Origin: DASUBV01 sp963822485 | Lineage (GTDB): Bacteria > Actinomycetota > Actinomycetes > Streptosporangiales > Streptosporangiaceae | Direction of reading: 5' to 3' | DNA length: 64,000 bases | Assembly: GCA_963822485.1 (NCBI GenBank) | Contig: CAWGHW010000017.1 | Span: 186,001 to 250,000, forward strand | Shown: positions 1 through 7,874 of the stretch, piece after piece | Position numbering within the stretch: the first letter of the stretch is position 1 | How the letters are laid out: each line of letters begins with the position of its first letter | Position numbers and translations under genes: made by a program | Notes under the pieces: generated by a model | Database searches by the model: none | What the model saw: the letters and a program-made list of their open reading frames with translations, nothing else | Told to the model about the DNA's origin: nothing

Positions 1-181
1 GCCGCAGCGCAGCGGCCTCGCCGGCCGGCTCTAGCCCGGCGACCAGGTCGCCGAGCCGCTGGGAGCAGCTGCTGGCTTCTCCAGGTTCGCGCAGCAGGCC
101 AGAGTTGCCGCCGAGGCTCCCCGAATCAGCGGGCGTCGCGCCCTAGCTCGGTAGACTCGGCGGATAGGAGAGGAGCCTAGG
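1..181. other. Window edge without a supported gene
   Basis: No convincing coding region is visible here. Short frames on both strands lack start signals and family resemblance. The last bases before 182 hold a purine-rich stretch (AGGAGAGGAG) that serves as ribosome binding site for the next gene. The sequence could include the end of a gene that begins outside the window. Confidence 0.4.
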
Positions 182-514
182 ATGGCCGCGCAACCGTACG
201 ACTTCCTCTCGGAAGGGGCGCCTGGTCCGGCCAAGAGCTTGCGGGCCATCCGGGCCGCCTTGGTGGTACGCCAGGACCGTGAGGCGTTCGACGCCGGGCT
301 CAAGGCGGTGCTGGACGAGGTCAGGGTGAACCTCGATCTCGGCGCGCTGAACGACTTCGTGCATCGCTGGTGGATATCTGCCTGTGATTCGGCACGTGAC
401 CCGGAAGGCCGCCGGCGCATGCACGCCCGCGCCGATCAACTTCTGGCGGGCGACGTGGCGGGGCCTGCAAGACCGTGGCGGGAGATCCTCGCTGAGCGCC
501 AGAGCGGCCAGTAG
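182..514 (+). CDS. DUF6247-family protein, probable antitoxin partner
   Basis: This 110-residue soluble protein starts at an ATG preceded by AGGAGAGGAG. It resembles the actinobacterial DUF6247 family: a PGPAKSLRAIRAALV-type start, an acidic alpha-helical middle (a helix running LDEVRVNLDLGALNDFVHRWW) and a charged C-terminus. No signal peptide or membrane segment is visible. The stop codon TAG is followed directly by the GTG start of the next gene, so the two are translationally linked. In actinobacteria this family commonly sits immediately upstream of a small ParE/RelE-like protein. I infer an antitoxin role from this arrangement, not from a recognised DNA-binding motif. Confidence 0.6.
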   Translation: MAAQPYDFLSEGAPGPAKSLRAIRAALVVRQDREAFDAGLKAVLDEVRVNLDLGALNDFVHRWWISACDSARDPEGRRRMHARADQLLAGDVAGPARPWREILAERQSGQ

Positions 515-760
515 GTGTACCAGCTCAGTCTGGATCCGGTCGCCGAGGACCAGATCAAGGCCGTCCCGCAGGAGGCCCTGCGCCCGCTGGCCGAGCTGTT
601 CACCCTGCTGGAGACGGCGCCTTGGAGCGGAGAGCCGTTCAACCGCGCCAATCCTCGGGGCAACATGCTGACGCATGCCTTCGGCGAACTCGGTCTCGCG
701 ACCTACCTTGTATTAGAAGATCATCGCGAGGTCTATCTTCTGCGCATCGAATGGCCCTGA
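515..760 (+). CDS. Small ParE/RelE-like toxin candidate
   Basis: This 81-residue protein starts at a GTG that abuts the TAG of the preceding gene. Its layout (Y-L-S-L-D-P near the start, a helical first half, then a beta-rich end with TYLVLEDHREVYLLRIEW) fits the RelE/ParE toxin fold, in which the C-terminal strands carry the fold signature. Length is in the usual 80-100 residue range. A toxin role is inferred from size, fold resemblance and pairing with the DUF6247 gene. Catalytic residues cannot be assigned with confidence. It could also be a non-toxic relative. Confidence 0.55.
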   Translation: MYQLSLDPVAEDQIKAVPQEALRPLAELFTLLETAPWSGEPFNRANPRGNMLTHAFGELGLATYLVLEDHREVYLLRIEWP

Positions 761-1324
761 GCCTCAGCCCGCATCAACAGGGCGACGGGCAACGTGGCCA
801 ATCACAGGCGACCGCTGGCGTGCCCCGACCATAGCTGGCCTCCGTCAGGGCGGTCACCCGCCAAGCCGCCTGCGCGTCCACAAGGTGGCTGCTCATTTTG
901 ATCCGAGTGGCGGCTTGTCGCGCGCCGGGTGGGGGGAGACCCGGTGCATGCGCACATGGGCGACCTGTGATCATCTGAACGGCGCTGCCTCAAGATCATC
1001 TGACGGCTGTATCGCGCGTGAGCCGTTGCCGTGATGGCTATTCCCTGCCCGAGCCGCCCGGTGACCTCTTGCCGGGGGCTGGGAGGAATCTGGGAGATCA
1101 TCTTCTCCCGGGCGGCCCGGTAGGGGACGAGCAGTCCGCTGGCAGCGGGACGGGGGAGTGCGGGGAGATCGCAGGCCTGGCCCGAGCTGTAGTTCCAGAT
1201 CAAGCACGAAGATCCCCTTGACAAGCCCGAAGCGGACGATGTTCACTCTTGTCAACTTCTTTCGCCGCTCGGCAGAAGATGGCCGGCATGTGGTGACTCG
1301 ACCGACTTGGGGAGGGGGCGCAGC
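761..1324. other. Intergenic region upstream of the catabolic cluster
   Basis: About 560 bases contain no supported gene; the overlapping frames on both strands look like high-G+C shadows. Two near-identical short direct repeats (GATCATCTGA) lie at 969-978 and 994-1003. The downstream third contains an inverted repeat with an embedded TTGACA at 1218 that probably belongs to the control region of the following ROK gene. Confidence 0.5.
1218..1255 (+). promoter_or_regulatory. Inverted repeat TTGACAAG...CTTGTCAA, candidate ROK operator
   Basis: TTGACAAG at 1218-1225 is matched by its exact reverse complement CTTGTCAA at 1248-1255, with a 22-base spacer. The left arm contains a consensus -35 hexamer TTGACA. 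A well-matched -10 at 17-18 bases is not evident (GTTCAC/TTCACT). The site is about 70-100 bases upstream of the ROK regulator start, the usual place for autoregulation. Confidence 0.4.
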
Positions 1325-2590
1325 TTGCTCAAGGGCGACTCCCTGCTCATCAAGCGGATCAACCAGATGGCGATCCTGCGATTCGTTCAGCAGAACGAGC
1401 CGAGCTCCCGCTATGAGATTGCGCAGGCCTGCGGACTCAGCAACAGCACCGTTTCGACGCTGATCTCCGAGCTGATGGAAATCGGCATCATCAAGAACCT
1501 GGGGGAGGGGCCATCGATCGGCGGCCGTCGTCCCGTCATCCTCGGAATTAACGAGCAGGCGGGTCACGTCATCGCGGTGGACGTGGGAGCAACCGCGATC
1601 ACCTGCGGCCGTGTCGATCTGCACGCGAAGATTCACGACAAGCTGACGATCCGGACGTCGAAGAACCCGGCCAAGTCCCTGGCCGCGACCATCCAGCTCG
1701 TCGAAAAGGTCTATCAGCAGGCCTTGTCTCATCAGTCGCCGCCGATTCTCGGAGTGGGCGTGGCTACCGCGGGCTACGTCCGTCCGTCGACCGGCATCGT
1801 GGTCAGCGCGTCAAATCTGGGCTGGCGGGATGTGGATCTGGGGACGGAGATCCAGTCGGCCACCGGGCTGCCGACGCTGGTCGGCAACAACGCGAATGCC
1901 GCGGCGCTCGGCGAGCTGTATTACGGCGTGGGCGCCGGGGTCGCCAACTTCGTCTACGTGGCGATCGGCAACGGCATCGGCACGGGGCTGGTGCTCGACG
2001 GCCAGCTCTACCGGGGCGCGCGCAACGGCGCGGGCGAGCTCGGGCATACCGCCGTCGCGGCGGCCGGGCCGACGTGCAGCTGCGGCCGGGTGGGCTGCCT
2101 GGAGAGCGTGGCCTCGGGCAGCGCGATCGAGCAGATGGCAGCGACCCTGGCGGCCGACGCGGCGGAGCCGGGTACGTCCCGGCCCCGGAAGATCACGGCC
2201 GAGACCGTCTTCCGGCGGGCGCAGGCCGGGGACGCTGAGGCCGCCGCGATCGTCGACACGGCCCTGAATTACCTGGCCATCGGGATTGCCAACATGGTCA
2301 ATATCGTCAATCCCGATCAGGTCATTCTCGGTGGCGGGATTACGCGCTCTGGCGATTACTTCATGGAGCAGTTCCTGCCCAAGATCAAGCCCCGGCTGGT
2401 GCCGGAGCAGAACGGCCAGGTCCAGTTCGCGCTGTCGGAGTCGAACGAGGACTCGGGGCTGCGCGGGGCGGCGACGCTGGTGATTCAGCAGCTTTTTGGC
2501 GCGGTGCGCCCGATTCCCGGCGGTGGCGACGGACAGGCCGCGGGACCCTCTCGGGCGAAGCCGACCGTGCACGATCTCATTTTGCGCTAG
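1325..2590 (+). CDS. ROK-family transcriptional regulator
   Basis: This is a repressor-type ROK protein of 421 residues. The start is taken at TTG 1325 because GGAGGGGG lies 8-15 bases upstream; an earlier in-frame TTG at 1307 has no such signal. Residues about 8-60 form a MarR-like winged helix (RYEIAQACGLSNSTVSTLISEL), followed by the ROK fold with DVGATA, the Gly-rich IGNGIGTGLVLDG segment and the zinc motif CSCGRVGCLE. The position where ROK kinases have catalytic Asp (N-D-x-N) reads NNANAAALGE, so Asp is replaced by Asn and kinase activity is unlikely. It is the first gene of the long cluster and presumably represses it until a sugar ligand binds. Confidence 0.85.
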   Translation: MLKGDSLLIKRINQMAILRFVQQNEPSSRYEIAQACGLSNSTVSTLISELMEIGIIKNLGEGPSIGGRRPVILGINEQAGHVIAVDVGATAITCGRVDLHAKIHDKLTIRTSKNPAKSLAATIQLVEKVYQQALSHQSPPILGVGVATAGYVRPSTGIVVSASNLGWRDVDLGTEIQSATGLPTLVGNNANAAALGELYYGVGAGVANFVYVAIGNGIGTGLVLDGQLYRGARNGAGELGHTAVAAAGPTCSCGRVGCLESVASGSAIEQMAATLAADAAEPGTSRPRKITAETVFRRAQAGDAEAAAIVDTALNYLAIGIANMVNIVNPDQVILGGGITRSGDYFMEQFLPKIKPRLVPEQNGQVQFALSESNEDSGLRGAATLVIQQLFGAVRPIPGGGDGQAAGPSRAKPTVHDLILR

Positions 2591-2609
2591 CAGGGAACGG
2601 AGGAAGGGA

Positions 2610-3713
2610 ATGGGCAAGTTCAGGGGTAGAAGACTGGGTGTTGTCGTGTGTACCGCCGGCATTCTTGTCGCGGCCGCGGGATGCGGCTCCAGTGGTGGCG
2701 GCGGCACCAGTTCGGGTTCTACCGTGGCGAAGGCGGGCGGCTCGATCACCGTGTACGGCTGGTCGGGCGACTGGGACCTGTGGTTCAAGCAGTGGGCGGC
2801 GAAGTTCAAGTCCGAGTACGGGATCTCGCTCAACTACGTTTCCGGCCCGGGCACCACGATGCGGCAGCGGATCGCCGCGGAGCACGCGTCGAAGTCCGAC
2901 ATCTTCGTCGGCACCCCGTCCGACAACTACACGCTGGCCCAGCAGGGCCTGCTGGCCAACATTCCGTGGAACAAGATCCCGGACGCCAGCGCCATCGACC
3001 CCAAGTTCAAGGCCCAGCAGGTGTCGATCTGGGGCTATGACATGGAGCTGCTCGCCTACAACAAGAAGTACCTGAGCGCGAGCCAGGCGCCGACCAGCTG
3101 GGCTGAGCTGGCCAGTCCGAAGTGGAAGGGCAAGCTGGGCCTGAACGACCCCACCCAGGAGGGCGCGACCAGGTCGACGCTCGTACTGATCAAGAAGTAC
3201 GGCAAGCAGAAGGCGCTCAGCCTGGTGGCGAAGATGTACGGGAACGCCAAGCTGACCTACTCCACGCCCGGCGCCGAGGAGAGCGCCCTCGCCAGCGGCT
3301 CGGTTGCGGTCGAGGACACCTCGATGGGCTCGGTGTCGGTGATGGTGAAGCAGGCGGGTGCCTCGATCGGGACCGTGGTGCCCTCCGAGGGCGCGTTCCT
3401 GATGCTCAACTCGATCAGCATCATGAAGCACGCCCCCAACCCGACCGGCGCGCTGGACTTCGTGAAGTTCTTCCTGTCCAACTACATGCAGAACATCATC
3501 CAGAACCAGCTCGGCATCAGCATCGCCGTCGACAGCAACGTGAAGCTCACCAACAAGAGCCTCGACGCGGCCCTCGGCGGCGAGACCCCGGCTCAGGTGC
3601 TGAAGACGGCCTACGTGCCCGACTGGGCCGCGCTGGTGAAGACGGACTCCTCCGGCCAGTCGCAGCTGGCCGACGTCTATACCGAAGTCGCCAAGGCCGC
3701 GGCGCAGAAGTAA
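2610..3713 (+). CDS. ABC transporter substrate-binding lipoprotein
   Basis: This 367-residue extracellular binding protein starts at ATG 2610 behind GGAAGGGA, 19 bases after the ROK gene. Residues 1-25 are a lipoprotein signal with lipobox VAAAGC (Cys25), followed by a Gly/Ser linker. The mature part has the layout of polyamine/iron/2-aminoethylphosphonate-type binding proteins (SBP_bac_8-like): ITVYGWSGDWD near the start, a YDMELLAYNKKYL segment, P-x-SWAELASPKWKGKLGL and an SVAVED stretch in the second lobe. That differs from the CUT1 proteins usually found with sugar genes. The ligand is unknown. Context suggests an amino-sugar or amino-acid conjugate. Confidence 0.85.
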   Translation: MGKFRGRRLGVVVCTAGILVAAAGCGSSGGGGTSSGSTVAKAGGSITVYGWSGDWDLWFKQWAAKFKSEYGISLNYVSGPGTTMRQRIAAEHASKSDIFVGTPSDNYTLAQQGLLANIPWNKIPDASAIDPKFKAQQVSIWGYDMELLAYNKKYLSASQAPTSWAELASPKWKGKLGLNDPTQEGATRSTLVLIKKYGKQKALSLVAKMYGNAKLTYSTPGAEESALASGSVAVEDTSMGSVSVMVKQAGASIGTVVPSEGAFLMLNSISIMKHAPNPTGALDFVKFFLSNYMQNIIQNQLGISIAVDSNVKLTNKSLDAALGGETPAQVLKTAYVPDWAALVKTDSSGQSQLADVYTEVAKAAAQK

Positions 3714-3728
3714 GCCGCCGTTCCGCCC

Positions 3729-3762
3729 GCGGGATCGGCCGCCTTGCGGCGGCTGATCCCGC
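3729..3762 (+). terminator. Intercistronic hairpin after the binding-protein gene
   Basis: GCGGGATC (3729-3736) pairs with GATCCCGC (3755-3762), and GCCGCC (3738-3743) pairs with GGCGGC (3748-3753). One mismatch separates the two stems and the loop is TTGC. There is no T-tract, so it is more likely a partial terminator or 3'-end stabiliser that keeps binding-protein mRNA in excess over the permease mRNA. Confidence 0.5.
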
Positions 3763-3828
3763 CCGGCGGCGGGGCCGGGCGGACCCCAAGACCGTGCACG
3801 AGCAAGCCTGAAACCCGAGGAGACGCTG

Positions 3829-4782
3829 ATGGTGGCCATCCAGGACGCCCTGCAGCTCGATCCGGCCGCGCCTGCGGCCCGGACGGCGCCGGGGGTCCGG
3901 AAACGCCGGAACCTCAGGGCCTACATCGCCATGGCCCCGTTCCTGGCGCTGTACGCGGTGCTGATCATCCTGCCGACGGTCGGCCTGCTGGTGAAGAGCG
4001 TGAGCACCAACGACTCGGCCGACCTGGAGATCCTGAACCCGTCCCTGCTCGCCCACACCTCGTTCACGCTGGTCAACTACCAGGCCCTGTTCACCCAGTC
4101 GGCCAACGTCACGACCATCGTGACCACGATCATCGTCGCGCTGATCGCGGTCGGGCTCACGGTGATCATCGGTACGCCGATCTCCTACCAGCTCGCGGTG
4201 GACCGGGCCCGGCTGACGGGCGCGACCAGCTGGGTGCTGTCACTGCCCATCTACATGCCGACCGTGGTGATCGCCTTCGCGCTGGTGCTGCTGTTCGGCC
4301 CCAACGGGATCCTGAACGCGGCCACGTCGGCGGTGGGCATCCCCGTCTGGGACGTCTCCTATACGTCGATCGCGGTGGTCCTCGGCACGGTCTACGTGCT
4401 CGTGCCGCTCTACGTGCGGATGCTGACGGCGGCGTTCGCCAAGGTGCCGGGCGACCTGACGGACGCGTCGATGAGCCTGGGCGCGGGCGAGTTCCGCACC
4501 CTGGTGAAGGTGGTGCTGCCGATCGTCCGGCCGACCATCATCGCCGCGGTGATCCTCGACTTCGCGTTCGCGGTCGGCATGGTCGAGATCGCGCTGATCG
4601 TCGGCGGCGGCCCGCTCAACGTCCCCTACCTGCCCGTCGACATCCTCGAGCGGTCCACGACGTTCGCGCCTGACATCCCGCTCACGGCGGCCATGGCGAT
4701 GGTCCTGGTCGCCATCGCGCTGATCGGCCAGCTGCTGGTCGGGCGGCTCAACAAGGAGGCGTCGAGCAGTGCTGCCCGCTAG
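3829..4782 (+). CDS. ABC transporter permease, first subunit
   Basis: This 317-residue inner-membrane protein starts at ATG 3829 behind GAGGAG. A cytoplasmic arm of about 30 residues is followed by roughly six hydrophobic segments, the first at about residues 33-55 (PFLALYAVLIILPTVGLLV). The EAA-type loop that contacts the ATPase is visible as ASMSLGAGEFRTLVKVVLP in the last third, typical of the polyamine/iron (PotB-like) branch of BPD_transp_1 permeases. Its end overlaps the next permease gene by 14 bases, so the two are co-translated as a heterodimer. Confidence 0.85.
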   Translation: MVAIQDALQLDPAAPAARTAPGVRKRRNLRAYIAMAPFLALYAVLIILPTVGLLVKSVSTNDSADLEILNPSLLAHTSFTLVNYQALFTQSANVTTIVTTIIVALIAVGLTVIIGTPISYQLAVDRARLTGATSWVLSLPIYMPTVVIAFALVLLFGPNGILNAATSAVGIPVWDVSYTSIAVVLGTVYVLVPLYVRMLTAAFAKVPGDLTDASMSLGAGEFRTLVKVVLPIVRPTIIAAVILDFAFAVGMVEIALIVGGGPLNVPYLPVDILERSTTFAPDIPLTAAMAMVLVAIALIGQLLVGRLNKEASSSAAR

Positions 4783-5554
4783 CGGCTTCCGCCGGCTGAC
4801 CCGCATCGGGACGGTCCTGTGCGCGGTGGTCATCATCCTGCCGCTGATCGCGATGGTGCTGTTCTCGCTGTCCAAGCACGTGCAGGCGATCCCCGGCGGG
4901 TGGACCACCAAGTGGTACACCTTCAACTCCTCGGACGTGGTCAGCTCGATCCTGCACTCGCTGGAGATCTCGGTCCCGGCCGTCGCGATCGCGCTGCTGG
5001 TGGCCATGCCGCTGTCGTTCGCGATGGCCCGCTGGGACTTCGCCGGGAAGCAGGTCATCAACCAGATGATCCTGCTGCCGATGCTGCTGCCCGGCACGGC
5101 GCTGGGCCTGGCCCTGGTCGAGCTGTACAACACCGGCTTCCTGTCCAGGATCCCGGCGCTGGCGTTCCTGATCGCCGCGCACGTGGTGATCGTGCTGCCG
5201 GTCATCGCCCGGCCGGTCATCGCCGCGCTGGAGCAGATGGACGCCGAGCTGGAGACGGCGTCGATGTCGCTGGGAGCCAGCCCGGCCACGACGGTGCGCA
5301 AGGTGACGGTGCCGGTCATCCTCCCGACGGTGGTGGTCGGCTCGATCTTCGGCCTGGCCCGGAGCATCACCGACTTCGCGATCACGCTGTTCCTGGTCCC
5401 GGTGGGCTTCGTGCCGATGTCCATCGAGATCTACAACTCGACCAACTACAGCATCCCGCAGCTCACCAGCGCGAACGCCGTGATCCTGCTGGCCATGTCG
5501 CTGCTGGTGGTCGGCATCGGCGAGGCCGCCGCACGACGGGTTTCCCATGGCTGA
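4769..5554 (+). CDS. ABC transporter permease, second subunit
   Basis: This 261-residue membrane protein is PotC-like. The start is GTG 4769, with AAGGAGG at 4753-4759, inside the end of the first permease gene. It has about six membrane segments and an EAA loop (ASMSLGASPATTVRKVTVP). It should pair with the first permease to form the pore of the importer. Nothing in the sequence reports substrate specificity. Confidence 0.85.
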   Translation: MLPASGFRRLTRIGTVLCAVVIILPLIAMVLFSLSKHVQAIPGGWTTKWYTFNSSDVVSSILHSLEISVPAVAIALLVAMPLSFAMARWDFAGKQVINQMILLPMLLPGTALGLALVELYNTGFLSRIPALAFLIAAHVVIVLPVIARPVIAALEQMDAELETASMSLGASPATTVRKVTVPVILPTVVVGSIFGLARSITDFAITLFLVPVGFVPMSIEIYNSTNYSIPQLTSANAVILLAMSLLVVGIGEAAARRVSHG

Positions 5555-5578
5555 CGAGGATCGAAGGGAGCCTGGCCA

Positions 5579-6718
5579 GTGGCTCAGGTAGAGATACGCG
5601 ACCTGCGCAAGTCCTACGGCGCGGTGAAGTCCGTCGACGGAGTCTCCCTGGACGTCGCCGACGGCGAGCTGGTGACCCTCCTGGGCTCCAGCGGCTGCGG
5701 CAAGACCACGACGCTCCGCATCGTGGCCGGGCTGATCAACGAGGACGCCGGGACGGTCGCGATCGGCGGCCGGGCGATGAGCGGCGTGCCGTCCTGGCGG
5801 CGCAACATCGGCATCGTCTTCCAGCACTACGCGCTGTTCCCGCACATGACGGTGCGGGACAACATCGCCTACGGGCTGAAGCTGCGCAAGTGGAAGGCCG
5901 ACCGGATCCGGGCCCAGGTCGACCGGCTGGTCCAGATCGTCGAGATCGGCGAGCTGCTGCCGCGCTACCCGCGCGAGCTGTCCGGCGGCCAGCAGCAGCG
6001 GGTGGCGGTGGCCAGGGCGCTGGCGATCGACCCCGCGGTGCTGCTCATGGACGAGCCGCTGAGCGGGCTGGACGCCAGCCTGCGCGAGCGCGTCCAGTAC
6101 GAGCTGCGCGCGCTCCAGCAGACCTCCGGCACGACCACGATCTACGTCACCCACGATCAGCAGGAGGCCTTCGCCCTGTCGGACCGGGTCGCGGTGATGA
6201 ACAGCGGCCGCATCGAGCAGGTCGGGCCGGTCGCCGAGGTCTACAACCGCCCGGCGTCCGCGTTCACGGCCGGGTTCATCGGCTCTAACAACCGGCTGGC
6301 GGCCACGGTGGCGGGCACCGACTCGGCCGGCACCGGGGTGGTGGCCAAGGCCGGCGCCAGGCTGGCGTTCGCCGGCGCGGACGCCGTCCAGGACGGGGAG
6401 ACCGTCGACGTGGTGATCCGGGCCAACCGGATCGGGCTGGCCGCCCCGGACGGCCCGCACGCCTACCCGGCCAAGGTCGTGACCTGCTCGTTCTCGCCGA
6501 CCGCGTGGCGGGTGCTGGTGGACGTCGGCGGCCTCACGCTGCGCGCCGACGTGTCCGAGGCGGCGTTCGCCGCCCAGCCGCAGCCGCCCCGGCCCGGCGA
6601 CGAGATCTGGATATCCATCAGCCCCGAGAACGTGTGGGTGTTCAGCACGCAGCAGCACACCCGCGAGGTCCAGGAGATTCCAGAACACGAGACACCAGAA
6701 CACGCAGGAAAGAGGTGA
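5579..6718 (+). CDS. ABC transporter ATP-binding protein (PotA/FbpC type)
   Basis: This 379-residue ATPase starts at GTG 5579. Visible motifs in order are Walker A GSSGCGKTT (residues 36-44), the Q-loop FQHYALFPHM, the signature LSGGQQQRVAVARAL, Walker B LLMDEPLSGLDA and the switch His in VTHDQQEA. The last hundred residues form a TOBE-like regulatory domain (IRANRIGL...WRVLVDVGG...ISPENVWVF), typical for polyamine, iron and phosphonate importers. It completes the transport complex with the lipoprotein and both permeases. The stop directly precedes the GTG of the following dehydrogenase gene. Confidence 0.9.
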   Translation: MAQVEIRDLRKSYGAVKSVDGVSLDVADGELVTLLGSSGCGKTTTLRIVAGLINEDAGTVAIGGRAMSGVPSWRRNIGIVFQHYALFPHMTVRDNIAYGLKLRKWKADRIRAQVDRLVQIVEIGELLPRYPRELSGGQQQRVAVARALAIDPAVLLMDEPLSGLDASLRERVQYELRALQQTSGTTTIYVTHDQQEAFALSDRVAVMNSGRIEQVGPVAEVYNRPASAFTAGFIGSNNRLAATVAGTDSAGTGVVAKAGARLAFAGADAVQDGETVDVVIRANRIGLAAPDGPHAYPAKVVTCSFSPTAWRVLVDVGGLTLRADVSEAAFAAQPQPPRPGDEIWISISPENVWVFSTQQHTREVQEIPEHETPEHAGKR

Positions 6719-7805
6719 GTGGTGAGCGACGTGCTCAGGCTGGCGGTCATCGGGTGCGGATACGTGGCCCAGAACGACTACTTCCCGGTGCTGGCGACCG
6801 ATGAGGTCCGCGAGCGAGCCGAGGTCGTGGCGGTCTGCGACACCGTTCCCGGCCGGGCCAGGGACACGGCGGCCCGGTTCGGCTTCGGCGCGGGCTACAC
6901 CGACCTGGAATCCACGCTGGCCGATGGCGCTCCGGACCTGGTCGCCATCCTGACGCCGATCCCGCTGCACTTCGACCAGGCGATGCGCAGCCTCGACGCC
7001 GGGGCCCACGTCTACGTGCAGAAGACGATGACCAGCACGCTGGCCCAGGCCAGGGAGCTGACCCGGCGGGCGGCCGAGCTCAGCCTGGTCCTCACCGCCT
7101 CGCCGGGGCAGATGCTGGACGAGAGCTCACCAGTTCGCCGCGCGCGCCATCGCCGACGGCTCGATCGGCGCCGTGTGCTTCGCGCGCGGGCAGGGCCCGC
7201 ACCCGGGGCACGAGAACGGGAACCTCAACGGCGCCGACCCGGCCTGGTACTACCAGCCCGGCGGCGGCCCGCTGCCGGACACTGCCGTCTACCCGCTGAC
7301 CAGCCTGGTTACCCTGATCGGCCCGGTCGTGCGGGTGACCGCCACCAGCGGGCGGGCGCTCAGGGAGCGCTCCTGGGAGGGCCGGCCGCTGGAGCTGAAG
7401 GAGGACGACAGCTGGGTGCTGGCCCTGGACTTCGGCAACGGCGTCCTGGGGTCGGTGCACGCGAACTTCCTCAGCCGCAGGTTCAACACCCCGCAGGTCG
7501 AGATCTACGGGTCGACCGGCGTGATCCAGCTCGGCGGGTGGACCAACCCCGAGGTGCCGCTCGAGGCCTACCTGGACCCGGCCCGGGCGGACGGCGAGCC
7601 CGGCTGGACCAGGCCGGCCCTGCCCGCCCCGGCCAGCCACTACCAGCCGACCGTCCGCGACCTGCTGCACACCGTCGACGCCCTGCGCGCCGGGGAGGCG
7701 CCCGCTCTCAGCGGCCTGCAGGCGGCCCATGTCATCGACGTGATCGAGGCGGCCCGGCGCTCCGCCGCCGAGGGCCGGCCCATCGAGGTTCACTCGACCT
7801 TCTGA
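6719..7805 (+). pseudogene. Gfo/Idh/MocA-family oxidoreductase, frameshifted
   Basis: The first 136 codons give an N-terminal NAD(P)-binding fold (LAVIGCGYVAQNDYFPVL, then ILTPIPLHFDQAM and an HVYVQKTM segment, where the family Lys is expected). Coding then moves to the +1 frame, which carries the C-terminal domain (GGGPLPDTAVYPLTSLVTL...VDALRAGEAPALSGLQAAHVIDVIEAA). Dropping one base, T7127, rejoins the two as DES-HQFAARAIADGSIG and gives a normal length of about 361 residues. Total length is 3n+1. The family oxidises or epimerises sugar hydroxyls with NAD(P). Its place after the importer suggests it acts on the imported sugar. Either the gene is broken or T7127 is a sequence error. Confidence 0.75.
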
Positions 7806-7874
7806 CCAGTCACCGTTCCCGAGTCAGCCCGCCTACCAAGAAGCTGAGCCTGCATCAGAAAAGGAGCCTTTGTT

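Noticed and set aside
1..1300. Integrative element edge near the toxin-antitoxin-like pair
   Set aside because: No integrase, tRNA or convincing att-like repeats are visible; the 10-base direct repeat at 969/994 is too short.
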